A DNA stretch of 64,000 bases. It comes from JBBRDU01 sp038230335 (GTDB lineage: Bacteria > Verrucomicrobiota > Verrucomicrobiia > Chthoniobacterales > UBA10450). The notes under the pieces are model-generated. The model searched no databases. It had not been told where the DNA came from and worked only from the letters and a program-made list of their open reading frames with translations. The position numbers and the translations under genes were made by a program. The stretch covers positions 186,001-250,000 of the forward strand of contig JBBRNL010000001.1 of the NCBI GenBank assembly GCA_038230335.1, read 5' to 3'. Below are positions 32,975 to 41,318 of the stretch, piece after piece (the stretch's first letter is position 1; each line of letters opens with the position of its first letter).

Positions 32975-34270
32975 ATGACGTGGCTTCTCTTCGGCGCGGT
33001 CCTTGCCCTGATCGTTGCGCTCATCTGGCTCTGGCGCAATTGGGTCGCACCCTGGCCGCGCATCGAAAAGATGATTGCGCTCATCGCGTCGGGGAAGAAG
33101 CCGTCCACTTTTTTGACGGCCGGTGCGGCCAGGCCGAGAAATGTCGCGCTCGCTCTCGAGCAGGTTTTTGATCGTCAGGCGCGACTAGAGCAACAAACCG
33201 CGGAACGCGCATCGGGAACAAACACCGTCTTCGCCGCCCTGCAGGACGGTTTGCTCGTGGTGGATCCCCGCCATCGCCTCACCTTTGTGAATCGAAGTTT
33301 CGAAAAACTGTTCGGGTCACGCGCTGACGACCTGGGTCGAACCGTTCTGGAGGTAATCCGCGATCCAGCCCTCGACCGGCTGATTGGGGAAACGCTGGAC
33401 GGGGGCGAACCCCAACGCGGCGAATTGACCGTCCCTGATTCGACCGCGCAGACAGTCCGGCGCATGCAGCTCAGCGCGGTGGCCGTGAAAGACGACGCTG
33501 GCCTAACGACAGGAGCGATTGTTCTCTTTCACGATGTTACGAAACTGAAACAAGCGGACGAGATTCGCCGGGACTTTGTCGCCAACGTATCGCACGAGTT
33601 GCGTACGCCCCTTTCCATCCTGCGTGGCTACATTGAAACTCTGCAGGAGGATCCGGACACTTCGCGGGAAGAGTTGGCGCGAATTCTTGAAGTCATGAAC
33701 CGGCACTCGAACCGGCTTGGCCTGCTCGTGGACGATTTACTCACGCTCGCGCAGTTGGAATCGAGCGCACCGAATCTTCAGTTATCGGACGTGCGGCTCG
33801 CCGAAGTGTTCGCCGCCATCGTGCGAGACTGGGCAAAGAGATTTGCCGAAAAGAAACTCAGTATCGAGGTTGGAATCCCGTCCGATCTTCCACTGGTTCG
33901 CGCGGACGAAACGCGCTTGCAGGAGGTCCTCTACAACCTTCTCGACAACGCTCTGAAATATACAAAAGCCGGCGGCCGAATCCACCTGCGCGCGGAAAGA
34001 CGAGGGGAAGAGGTTGCCCTGAGCGTCAGCGACACCGGAGTGGGCATCCCCGAGTCGGATTTACCGCGCATTTTCGAACGCTTCTACCGCGCCGATAAGG
34101 CGCGCAGCCGGGAGCTCGGCGGGACCGGGCTGGGTCTCTCCATCGTCAAACATATCGCCCAAATGCACGGCGGCCGTGTCGAAGGGGAGAGCATTCTGCA
34201 CCAGGGCACAACCATCCGCGTCATCATTCCGATGAACGGTCCGCCTGGGCCGAACGTCACAGAATCGTAA
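32975..34270 (+). CDS. phoR: PhoR-type sensor histidine kinase
   Basis: 431 residues. One N-terminal TM (about 3-22, WLLFGAVLALIVALIWLWRN), a PAS domain (about 85-195, including GLLVVDPRHRLTFVN), DHp domain with phospho-His near residue 207 (FVANVSHELRTPLS), and a complete ATPase domain (NLLDNALKYTK, DTGVGIP, GGTGLGLSIV). As in other PhoR proteins there is no large periplasmic sensor; the signal comes from the Pst transporter and PhoU. It phosphorylates PhoB under phosphate limitation. Separated by 6 nt from phoB. The end of the gene carries a weak PHO-like repeat (34256-34271) before pstC. Confidence 0.93.
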   Translation: MTWLLFGAVLALIVALIWLWRNWVAPWPRIEKMIALIASGKKPSTFLTAGAARPRNVALALEQVFDRQARLEQQTAERASGTNTVFAALQDGLLVVDPRHRLTFVNRSFEKLFGSRADDLGRTVLEVIRDPALDRLIGETLDGGEPQRGELTVPDSTAQTVRRMQLSAVAVKDDAGLTTGAIVLFHDVTKLKQADEIRRDFVANVSHELRTPLSILRGYIETLQEDPDTSREELARILEVMNRHSNRLGLLVDDLLTLAQLESSAPNLQLSDVRLAEVFAAIVRDWAKRFAEKKLSIEVGIPSDLPLVRADETRLQEVLYNLLDNALKYTKAGGRIHLRAERRGEEVALSVSDTGVGIPESDLPRIFERFYRADKARSRELGGTGLGLSIVKHIAQMHGGRVEGESILHQGTTIRVIIPMNGPPGPNVTES

Positions 34271-34271
34271 C
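34256..34271 (+). promoter_or_regulatory. Weak PHO-box-like repeat before pstC
   Basis: GTCAC (34256) and GTAAC (34267) recur at the 11-bp spacing of PHO-box units, at the 3' end of phoR and 31 nt before the pstC start. Only two imperfect units, so it could be chance; the operon may instead be driven by readthrough from phoB-phoR. Confidence 0.3.
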
Positions 34272-34301
34272 ACGAATTAGATTGCCGGGCTCGGCCTGCA
34301 T

Positions 34302-35879
34302 TTGCATCGTTTTGATGTGGAAGCGCTCGCCCCCACGACTAACCTTTTCCGCGGAAAACAGTCCGTGCGCCGCCGCCGTTTAACCACGGAGTACGCGATT
34401 AAGGCGTTCTTCGGCAGTAACGCCATCGTCGCCGTGGTCGTGCTCGCTTTGATCACGATCTTTCTTTGTCGGGAAGGCTTCGGATTTTTTGGTCAGAATC
34501 TGAACAGTCTGCGCATCTATCGGCGCGCCGGTCTGGAATATGTCGACATCATTCGGCCGGAGGCGGAACGCCACTCCGCTCTTTCCCGCCAGCTCAACAC
34601 GATCCGCCTCGAGGAGATACGGGCACGGTCCACTTTGCCTGCCTTGGCGGCGTTCGATCAATTCGCCAGCATGTTCAGTGATTCCGGAGACGATCTGAAC
34701 GCGCTCGTTTCGGAAACGAGCGATCAGGCCCTCGCCTTGCGCGATGTCCTGCTCGGCGTGGGTCGTACTACTGGTGACGGCGAATCTTCGAACGCTGTGT
34801 CACCGGCCGCGGTTAGCCCTGGCAAAGTGGATCCCGCGCAGGGGTTGGTCGCGCTCCGGTCGTCCGCCCTACGATTCGACGCAGTGGCCGCTTCCTTGAA
34901 AATAAAAACCGAGGCGTTGCTCGCCGTCCCGCTGGCTCTGTCCGATCCGAAGGCGCGGAACTCCTTTGCGCAATGGAAGGCGGATGCCCTCAAATATGTC
35001 GCAGAACTTCCGGCCGCTTCAGAGAAACTGCGACGCTGGAATCCGCACACGCCGCTCCCTGTTTACCGCGCCATCACTTCGTTTCTTTTCGGATCGAACT
35101 GGGTCACGGCGAGCTTCTGGCAGGATTGGTACGGGATTATCCCGCTGCTCGTCGGGTCAATCATGGTGGCGACCGTGGCCCTGCTTCTGGCCGTTCCGTT
35201 CGGAGTTTCCGCCGCCATTTATGTGAGTGAAGTCGCGACGCGGACAGAGAAGCGACTCATCAAACCCTACATCGAATTCATTTCCGCCATACCGTCGGTC
35301 GTTCTCGGTTTTTTCGGGATTGCTGTTGTCGGTCAGGCGGTGCGCGCACTTTCCCAGGCATCTTTCATGAAATGGGTGTCGTTCTTTCCCATTAGCGAGC
35401 GGCTCAATGTTTTCACGGCCGGTTGTCTCCTCGCCCTTATGGCCGTCCCCACCATCTTTACACTTTCGGAAGACGCTTTGCGCAACGTGCCGCGAGGATT
35501 CAAGGAAGCTTCCTACGCCCTCGGCGCCAATCGCCTCCAGACCATCGTGCGCGTGCTCATCCCTGCGTCACTTTCCGGAATCATTTCCGCCGTTTTGCTC
35601 GGACTGGGCCGCGTTATCGGAGAGACCATGGTCGTGTTGCTTTGCGCCGGCAATCGCATCGCCATTCCCGATTTCACGCAGGCTCTCGGACTCGGATCCG
35701 TTTTTCAGCCGGTTCACACCATGACCGGAATCATTGCCCAGGAGATGGGTGAGGTTGTCCGCGGAAGTATTCATTACCGCGCCCTCTTTATGGTTGGACT
35801 TGTGCTCTTTGTCCTGACTCTTGGCATCAATTACGTAGCCCAGCGCATTGTCGCTCGTTACCGCCTCAGCATCGGCTGA
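34302..35879 (+). CDS. pstC: Phosphate ABC transporter permease PstC, extended
   Basis: 525 residues, against about 300-320 for most PstC. A first TM (about 35-56, FGSNAIVAVVVLALITIFLC) is followed by about 200 extra residues, probably periplasmic, before the conserved permease core (about 285-522). The core has the EAA loop SYALGANRLQTIVRVLIPAS that contacts PstB. Start TTG at 34302, no clear ribosome site. The large insert might contact PstS or sense the substrate (inference). Directly followed by pstA (2-nt gap). Confidence 0.92.
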   Translation: MHRFDVEALAPTTNLFRGKQSVRRRRLTTEYAIKAFFGSNAIVAVVVLALITIFLCREGFGFFGQNLNSLRIYRRAGLEYVDIIRPEAERHSALSRQLNTIRLEEIRARSTLPALAAFDQFASMFSDSGDDLNALVSETSDQALALRDVLLGVGRTTGDGESSNAVSPAAVSPGKVDPAQGLVALRSSALRFDAVAASLKIKTEALLAVPLALSDPKARNSFAQWKADALKYVAELPAASEKLRRWNPHTPLPVYRAITSFLFGSNWVTASFWQDWYGIIPLLVGSIMVATVALLLAVPFGVSAAIYVSEVATRTEKRLIKPYIEFISAIPSVVLGFFGIAVVGQAVRALSQASFMKWVSFFPISERLNVFTAGCLLALMAVPTIFTLSEDALRNVPRGFKEASYALGANRLQTIVRVLIPASLSGIISAVLLGLGRVIGETMVVLLCAGNRIAIPDFTQALGLGSVFQPVHTMTGIIAQEMGEVVRGSIHYRALFMVGLVLFVLTLGINYVAQRIVARYRLSIG

Positions 35880-35881
35880 AT

Positions 35882-36904
35882 ATGCTTGGAACTATTTCCA
35901 ATAAACGACGGATGCGCATCGGCCAGGGTCTTGCTTTCTGGACCTTCCGGTTGGCCACCTATTTCGTTCTAGCCTGCGCCACCTACATCTTTCTCGACAT
36001 TGCCATCAAAGGGGGCCGCACCGTTTTCAGATCCACTCCGCCGTTTATCAATATCCCTTTTCTGACCCAGCCGCCCCAGACCCTTTACGTCTTCGATTAC
36101 CAGGGCAGGAAAATGGAATTGAGTGATCGGGAATTTCGAGCCTGGAAAACGACACACAAGGAAGAGGTCAACGCTGAGAGTATCGCTCACTCCGCCGGCG
36201 GGATTTGGCCCTGCATCGTCGGCACGGCCTTGCTCGTCGTGGGCTCGATGACGCTGGCCTTGTCCGTTGGAATCAGTAGTGCGATTTACCTCAGTGAATA
36301 CAGCCGCAACGGCGCATTCATTCGTCTCGTCCGCGTTGCCATTTTGAACCTGGCCGGAGTGCCCTCGATTGTCTTCGGACTCTTCGGGTTTGGATTGTTC
36401 GTCATTTTCTTCGGTTGGAATGTCTCGCTTCTGTCGGGCTGGTTTACTCTCGGCCTGATGATTCTCCCTGCCATCATCACGGCCAGCGAAGAGTCCCTCC
36501 GGGCCGTCCCGCAGGGCCTGCGCGAAGGATCCCTCGCCCTTGGCGCAACCAAATGGCAAACCATTCGAAAAAACGTTTTGCCCTACGCGCTCCCTGGCAT
36601 TTTAACTTCCTCCATCCTCGGGATCGCACGCGTCGCCGGTGAAACCGCGCCCATTATGTTTACCGCCGCCTACGTCATGCGCGATGAAATGCCGTGGCAT
36701 GTCAGTCATTGGACCGATTTCTTTTTTCAGGCCGTCATGGCGCTGCCTTACCACATTTATGTCGTTAGCTCGAAGATTCCACAAAACGAATACACGGAAC
36801 GGGTCCAATACGGCACCGCCTTCGTTTTTCTCGTCCTCGTCATGCTCATCGCCCTCACATCCATCCTGCTCCGTGAACGAAGAAGGAGTCGCTTATCATG
36901 GTAA
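35882..36904 (+). CDS. pstA: Phosphate ABC transporter permease PstA
   Basis: 340 residues, six TM segments with the first near residues 17-40, then a periplasmic loop (about 45-105, including LYVFDYQGRKMELSDREF) longer than usual, matching the extended partner PstC. The EAA loop is GSLALGATKWQTIRKNVLPYA (about 212-232). Forms the channel with PstC. ATG at 35882; the end overlaps pstB by 7 nt, so translation is coupled. Confidence 0.93.
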   Translation: MLGTISNKRRMRIGQGLAFWTFRLATYFVLACATYIFLDIAIKGGRTVFRSTPPFINIPFLTQPPQTLYVFDYQGRKMELSDREFRAWKTTHKEEVNAESIAHSAGGIWPCIVGTALLVVGSMTLALSVGISSAIYLSEYSRNGAFIRLVRVAILNLAGVPSIVFGLFGFGLFVIFFGWNVSLLSGWFTLGLMILPAIITASEESLRAVPQGLREGSLALGATKWQTIRKNVLPYALPGILTSSILGIARVAGETAPIMFTAAYVMRDEMPWHVSHWTDFFFQAVMALPYHIYVVSSKIPQNEYTERVQYGTAFVFLVLVMLIALTSILLRERRRSRLSW

Positions 36905-37752
36905 GCTTGATCGAAGAAATGCCTGACACCCTCGCACAACACCAGCCGGAGCCAGTCCAACAGATCGCCGAGTCTGTGGGGCCAGCGTCCGAGGTGGCTC
37001 CCATGATTGATATCGCGAATGTCGATTTCGTCTACGGCAGTCACCAGGTCCTGCATAACGTGACGCTGCCTGTTCCGGCCCGTGCCGTGACCGCCTTCAT
37101 CGGACCGTCCGGGTGCGGCAAGACGACCTTGTTGCGTTGCATCAATCGAATGAACGACTTGATCGACAACGCTCGCATCTCGGGAGGCTCGATTCACCTC
37201 GATGGGGTGGATATCAACGCATCCAATGTCGATGTAGTTGATTTACGCAGGCGCGTCGGAATGGTGTTCCAGAAATCGAACCCATTCCCCAAATCAATTT
37301 ACGACAATATTTCATATGGCTTGCGCCTCGCCGGCATAACGAAACGGGCGCGGGTGGACGAAGCCGTGGAGAAAAGCCTGCGCGCCGCTGCCCTCTGGGA
37401 CGAAGTGAAAGATCGTCTCGACGCGAATGCTTTCGGATTATCGGGCGGACAGCAGCAGCGCTTGTGCATCGCGCGCGCGCTCGCGGTCGAGCCGGAGGTG
37501 ATCCTGATGGATGAGCCGTGTTCTGCCCTCGATCCTATTGCCACGGCCAAGGTCGAAGAATTGATTCACCAATTGAAAGCCGACTACACCATCGTGATAG
37601 TCACACACAACATGCAACAAGCCGGACGGTGCTCCGATCACACCGCTTTTTTCTATCTGGGTCGCCTCATCGAATTCGGGCCGACCGGCCTCATCTTCAG
37701 CAATCCGCGGGAACGCAAAACCGAAGATTACATCACCGGCAGATTCGGTTAA
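36898..37752 (+). CDS. pstB: Phosphate ABC transporter ATPase PstB
   Basis: 284 residues. ABC ATPase that powers PstCA. Walker A GPSGCGKTT (about 64-72), Q-loop MVFQKSNPFPKS, signature LSGGQQQRLCIARAL, Walker B VILMDEPCSALDP, and the switch His in IVTHNMQQA. The NPFPKSIYDN phrase after the Q-loop is specific to PstB. About 25 extra N-terminal residues precede the domain. ATG at 36898 overlaps pstA. Confidence 0.97.
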   Translation: MVSLIEEMPDTLAQHQPEPVQQIAESVGPASEVAPMIDIANVDFVYGSHQVLHNVTLPVPARAVTAFIGPSGCGKTTLLRCINRMNDLIDNARISGGSIHLDGVDINASNVDVVDLRRRVGMVFQKSNPFPKSIYDNISYGLRLAGITKRARVDEAVEKSLRAAALWDEVKDRLDANAFGLSGGQQQRLCIARALAVEPEVILMDEPCSALDPIATAKVEELIHQLKADYTIVIVTHNMQQAGRCSDHTAFFYLGRLIEFGPTGLIFSNPRERKTEDYITGRFG

Positions 37753-37766
37753 CCATCCAACTTTAG

Positions 37767-38453
37767 ATGATCGCACAGCGCCATATTCTCGGAACTTTCG
37801 ACGAAGCCCTTTCTTCTCTGCGCAACAATGTCCTCATGATGGCTGGACTGACGGAGAGAACGTTTGATCGCGCCATCAAGGGTTTGCTGGAGCGGGATGA
37901 CGATCTTTGCGCCAATGCCATCGCCGACGACGAAGAGATCGATCAATTGGAGAAGCTGGTGGACAAGGAGGGAGTTGATTTGCTCCTTCGCTTCCAGCCC
38001 GTTGCTTCCGACCTGCGCCGGGTTGTGGCCGCCATGAAACTCAGTCCAAACATCGAGCGGGTGGGGGATCAGGCCACGACCGTGGCCCGGCGGGCTCGCA
38101 AATTGAATCGTCATCCGGCCTTGACCGAGACCGAACTGATCGAACCGCTCTATGCTCTCGGCATGTCCATGTTCAAGGACGCCATCGACGCCTACGTGAA
38201 GGAGGACGTGCCCCTTGCCATGGCCATTATCCCGCGCGACGAAGAGCTCGACGAAATGAACGCCACGGTGCAGCGGCAATTGATTGAGCGCATGGCCCAG
38301 GACCCGGATCAGTTGCGTGGTTATTTGAACTTGATCTTTATTGCGCGTTGCATGGAACGAGTCGGCGATCATGCCACCAACATTGCCGAGGATGCAGTCT
38401 ACGCCGCGGCCGCGGAAGATATTCGGCATCAACCGTTCGCTGAAACGAGCTGA
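37767..38453 (+). CDS. phoU: Phosphate transport regulator PhoU
   Basis: 228 residues, all helical, two three-helix bundles with the E/DxxxD metal motifs (DDEEIDQLEKLVD near residue 52-64, and PRDEELDEMN near residue 155-164). Repeated ERVGDQATTVA and ERVGDHATNIA phrases (about 94-104 and 193-203) mark the two bundles. PhoU links PstB to PhoR and turns off PhoB when phosphate is plentiful. It ends the pst operon, 14 nt after pstB. Confidence 0.95.
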   Translation: MIAQRHILGTFDEALSSLRNNVLMMAGLTERTFDRAIKGLLERDDDLCANAIADDEEIDQLEKLVDKEGVDLLLRFQPVASDLRRVVAAMKLSPNIERVGDQATTVARRARKLNRHPALTETELIEPLYALGMSMFKDAIDAYVKEDVPLAMAIIPRDEELDEMNATVQRQLIERMAQDPDQLRGYLNLIFIARCMERVGDHATNIAEDAVYAAAAEDIRHQPFAETS

Positions 38454-38543
38454 ATCGCTCTCTCGCTGGCGGCTTGGGCGCCCATCACTCCCGTCGTTCG
38501 CCCATTCCCCGGAAGTGATGACTCTGTCAGAATCGAACATCCT

Positions 38544-38735
38544 GTGAGAAACAAAATTCTCATCTGCGTCCTGCACGGCCTCGTTGGGCTCCTCGCCGGA
38601 TGTGGGATGTTGCCCGGTTCCGCCAATGAAGAAGTCCGGCAGGAACCGAATAAGACGGTCTATCGATCCGCTGACGAAGGTGCTGCTGACGCGCCAGCCA
38701 CCGCGGCCCCGCATCAGAAAATCCCCGGTGAATAG
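38544..38735 (+). CDS. Small lipoprotein
   Basis: 63 residues with a lipoprotein signal: hydrophobic LICVLHGLVGLLAGC with the lipobox LAGC and Cys20 as the acylated residue. The mature part is short, polar and Ala/Pro/Glu-rich. GTG start at 38544 without a strong ribosome site. It follows phoU on the same strand by 90 nt and may be part of the phosphate operon. No family recognised; the small size leaves some doubt. Confidence 0.5.
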   Translation: MRNKILICVLHGLVGLLAGCGMLPGSANEEVRQEPNKTVYRSADEGAADAPATAAPHQKIPGE

Positions 38736-38736
38736 G

Positions 38737-38889
38737 TTAGAGGTAACGAATCACGGCGTCGGCTGCAGCCAGTACGGGCCAGACTGAGACGATCGTCATC
38801 AGGCCAAAGAGAAGCGCCTCAAGCATGGCCTGCCATTGCCATTCGTCGCTCAGCCGTCGCTGCTGCGCTCCTTGGAAAAGCGCGTTCAT
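38737..38889 (-). CDS. Small membrane protein, divergent from arsC
   Basis: 50 residues (MNALFQGAQQ...) with one C-terminal TM segment (about 22-44, LEALLFGLMTIVSVWPVLAA). I choose the ATG at 38889 because AGGG lies 7 nt upstream; the frame extends to an ATG at 38943, adding a basic stretch. Its promoter side faces the PHO-like repeats that also face arsC, so it may be a phosphate-regulon gene. It converges on the lipoprotein gene (1-nt gap). Function unknown. Confidence 0.5.
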   Translation of the reverse strand: MNALFQGAQQRRLSDEWQWQAMLEALLFGLMTIVSVWPVLAAADAVIRYL

Positions 38890-38977
38890 TTGTTCGCCCT
38901 GTGCTTTTTTTCTCGGATACCTCATGACCTTGATGACATTCATGCGTTTCGTTAAGCTGCCGCCGACCGTATGTCAG

Positions 38978-39049
38978 GTGACGAATAGTTAAGATCATGT
39001 GACGCGATGATGACGCGGCCGTCGTCACGGAAATGTCACTTTCCGTCAT
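38978..39049. promoter_or_regulatory. Divergent PHO-box-like array before arsC
   Basis: Towards arsC (plus strand): CGTCAC 39023, TGTCAC 39034, CGTCAT 39044, spaced 11 and 10 bp. Towards the small membrane gene (minus strand): CGTCAT (39015-39010), CGTCAC (39004-38999), CGTCAC (38983-38978), spaced 11 and 21 bp. PhoB binds direct repeats of TGTCA-like heptamers every 11 bp, and multiple units in both directions are what a divergent PhoB-controlled pair would need. An extra GTCA lies at 38973. Confidence 0.6.
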
Positions 39050-39076
39050 TTCGATTCATCGTAGAATCCGTCGTTC

Positions 39077-39523
39077 ATGAAACAGAGAGTTCTTTTTATC
39101 TGTGTGCATAACAGCGCGCGCAGCCAAATGGCGGAAGCCTGGCTTAATTATATCTGCGGTGAATTTTTCGAGGCCCAGAGCGCGGGACTCGAACCCGGCA
39201 CGATCAACCCATTCGTCGCGCAAGCCATGTCCGAAGTAGGCATCGATCTGTCGAGCAAGAAGACTCAGGCCGTCTTCGATGTCTGGAAGTCTGGCCTCCT
39301 GTTTAAGTATGTCGTTACGGTGTGCAGCGAGGCGGAGGCCAGTGGATGTCCGATCTTCGCCGGCGTGGCCACGCGTTTGCATTGGCCGTTTCGTGACCCT
39401 TCGCAGCTGACCGGGAGCGACGAAGCGAGGCTCATGGAAATCCGCAAGATCCGGGATGAGATCCGCCTTAAAGTCGAAGAGTGGTGCGAAGAGGTTTGCC
39501 CGTCTCAAACAGCGCCTGGCTGA
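39077..39523 (+). CDS. arsC: Arsenate reductase, LMW-phosphatase type
   Basis: 148 residues with the P-loop C9-V-H-N-S-A-R15 (CVHNSARSQ) of the thioredoxin-coupled ArsC/low-molecular-weight phosphatase family, further cysteines in VVTVCSEAEASGCPIF (relay residues, about 80-95), and the DP motif FRDPSQ that supplies the acid. It reduces arsenate to arsenite. Upstream PHO-like repeats suggest induction in phosphate starvation, when Pst also imports arsenate (inference). No arsenite pump (ArsB/Acr3) or ArsR is adjacent, so efflux must be encoded elsewhere. ATG at 39077. Confidence 0.92.
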   Translation: MKQRVLFICVHNSARSQMAEAWLNYICGEFFEAQSAGLEPGTINPFVAQAMSEVGIDLSSKKTQAVFDVWKSGLLFKYVVTVCSEAEASGCPIFAGVATRLHWPFRDPSQLTGSDEARLMEIRKIRDEIRLKVEEWCEEVCPSQTAPG

Positions 39524-39633
39524 GCGTTCGGTGTTTGAATCTTCTCCCTTTCGAGTGATCGGTTTGCGCGACGCCTGCACGACCCATAGCCTGTCATCCC
39601 CCAGCCCGGCAGCGCGCCGAGATCCCACATAAA

Positions 39634-40482
39634 TCATTGGGCGAAAACGTGCTCAACCGAAGCGGGTTTAGCCGCGTTAGCCGTCGTCGCCCTAAATAGA
39701 CGGTAGTTTATCATCTCGATATCTCCGTTCTTCTGCTCAATCAGGGCGGAACATGTTTCGACCCAGTCGCCGCAGTTATAATATGTGACCGGGCCAATTT
39801 GCCGGATAGCCGCACTATGAATGTGCCCGCACAGGACGGCGTCGACTGAGTGTTTAGCCGCGTAACGAACCACTTCTTCCTCGAAACGTCCGATGAAACT
39901 GACGGCGTCTTTCACTCTCTTTTTGGCGTAAGCACTGAGCGACCAGTAACCGAGACCGAAGCGGCGCCGGAAAAAATTGATCGCCGGATTGAGCGAAAGC
40001 AGGAACTGGTAACCGACATCGCCGAGGAAGGCGAGCCACCGCACGTTTTGCACGACCGTGTCGAGTTCATGTCCGTGTATGACGAGAATCCTCCGGCCAT
40101 CGGCGGCCTCATGAATGGCCTGCTTCTCAATCGTGATATTGCCATAGCTACCTTCGAACTGACTCACCATTTCATCGTGGTTTCCCGGTATGTAGATGAT
40201 GCGAGTCCCCTTGCGCGCCTTGCGCAGGATTTTCTGGATGACGTCGTTATGTTGCTGCGGCCAGTAGATGGCGCGGCGCAACTGCCAGATATCGATCAAA
40301 TCGCCTACGATATAGAGAGTTTCAATCTCGTAATCGCGCAGGAACTCGAGCAACGCAGCGACGTTCGCGCCGCGTGTCCCGAGGTGGATATCCGAAACCC
40401 AAGCCGTCCGTGCCGACCGCACTAAAGGCGCCACCGGTTTCGGGGATTCGACTGAAAATCGCGGAGCGAGGGCGGTCTCCAT
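39634..40482 (-). CDS. LpxH-like metallophosphoesterase
   Basis: 282 residues from the ATG at 40482 (a TTG at 40524 would add 14). Two-metal phosphoesterase motifs in order: SDIHLG, GDLIDIW, PGNHDEM, HGHELD and CGHIHSA. The insert QNVRWLAFLGDVGYQFLLSL and the WIDE C-terminus fit the UDP-2,3-diacylglucosamine pyrophosphatase-like group (lipid A precursor hydrolysis), but several relatives have other or unknown roles. Convergent with arsC (110-nt gap). Confidence 0.75.
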   Translation of the reverse strand: METALAPRFSVESPKPVAPLVRSARTAWVSDIHLGTRGANVAALLEFLRDYEIETLYIVGDLIDIWQLRRAIYWPQQHNDVIQKILRKARKGTRIIYIPGNHDEMVSQFEGSYGNITIEKQAIHEAADGRRILVIHGHELDTVVQNVRWLAFLGDVGYQFLLSLNPAINFFRRRFGLGYWSLSAYAKKRVKDAVSFIGRFEEEVVRYAAKHSVDAVLCGHIHSAAIRQIGPVTYYNCGDWVETCSALIEQKNGDIEMINYRLFRATTANAAKPASVEHVFAQ

Positions 40483-40643
40483 TCCGTAGGCCAAGACCCA
40501 ACAGCCGCGCGCCAGGGGCAGCAACGGAAGTATTGTTACGTTTGCGTGGCGGGCAGCGGGGAGGATTGGTATTAGCCGTCAGCGGCCGGGTGCCCCGCCA
40601 CCCCTGACGTTGGCACTATGACTGCTAGGAGAGGACGCGCTTC

Positions 40644-41060
40644 ATGGAACCAAAACCGCCGGCCGGGAACGGCGATTGCCCCATCAACACGCTCGCCCTC
40701 AAAGCCATCCTCGTGGTCGACGACGATCAGCAGCTCGCCTCCGCTTTGCAGTGGATTCTGGCGGACGAAAACTTTCTGGTCGACATCGCCTTTGATGGCG
40801 AAGAGGCCCTGCTCAAGGTCAAAGCGCACGAGTACGATGCCGTCATCTGTGACCTCATGATGCCGCGTCTGCGGGGTGATGAATTTTACATGCAGGCGAG
40901 AGAGATGCGTCCCGCCCTGGCGGATCATTTCATTTTTATTACCGGTTTCGCCGGCGATCCCATGGTCAACGGTTTTCTGACCGGCCATGACGTGAAATAT
41001 TTGGTCAAACCATTCCCGGTCGAAGGCTTGATCAACTGCGTTAAAGAGTTGCTCTCCTAG
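40644..41060 (+). CDS. Orphan receiver-domain response regulator
   Basis: 138 residues made of one CheY-like receiver only: acidic pair in LVVDDDQQ, phospho-acceptor D70 in VICDLMMPRLRG, Thr100 in FIFITGF, and Lys122 in LVKPF. No output domain, so it works by binding another protein or by phosphotransfer. Not next to a kinase gene. ATG at 40644, no strong ribosome site. Divergent from the phosphoesterase gene. Confidence 0.85.
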   Translation: MEPKPPAGNGDCPINTLALKAILVVDDDQQLASALQWILADENFLVDIAFDGEEALLKVKAHEYDAVICDLMMPRLRGDEFYMQAREMRPALADHFIFITGFAGDPMVNGFLTGHDVKYLVKPFPVEGLINCVKELLS

Positions 41061-41116
41061 ACAGTCGTCGCGTCAGCAGACGCCAAACGCGCGGCAGATG
41101 CGCGTGCCAGATTCGA

Positions 41117-41245
41117 CTTGTCATCCTGAGCCAGCGAAGACGGCGAAGGATCTCACCTACAGCGCGAGCGTCACCCAGGGAGCATTAGCGTGACACAGGC
41201 ATCTATGGGAGATCCCTCCTCGTCTGCGCGAGTCGGGATGACAAG
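41117..41245. repeat. Inverted-repeat element, copy 1 (about 129 bp)
   Basis: Left arm starting CTTGTCATCCTGAG and ending GGATCTC (41117-41154) is an imperfect inverted copy of the right arm starting GAGATCC and ending CGGGATGACAAG (41209-41245). It is in the gap between the convergent regulator and pstS genes. The arms share long identity with those at 49144. No gene inside; MITE- or REP-like non-coding element. Confidence 0.7.
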
Positions 41246-41260
41246 GCCGGGAAGGAATCC

Positions 41261-41281
41261 GCGGCGTGGATGGCACGCCGC
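41261..41281. repeat. Hairpin of the GCTGTCC family
   Basis: GCGGCGTG (41261-41268) and CACGCCGC (41274-41281) form a perfect stem over GATGG, followed by GCTGTCCCTACGG (overlapping the arm end). Same plan as 25465-25488. Both copies separate convergent genes, so a transcript-ending or mRNA-end role is possible. Confidence 0.6.
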
Positions 41282-41318
41282 GCTGTCCCTACGGGCTCTT
41301 ACTTAACCTAACGACAGG

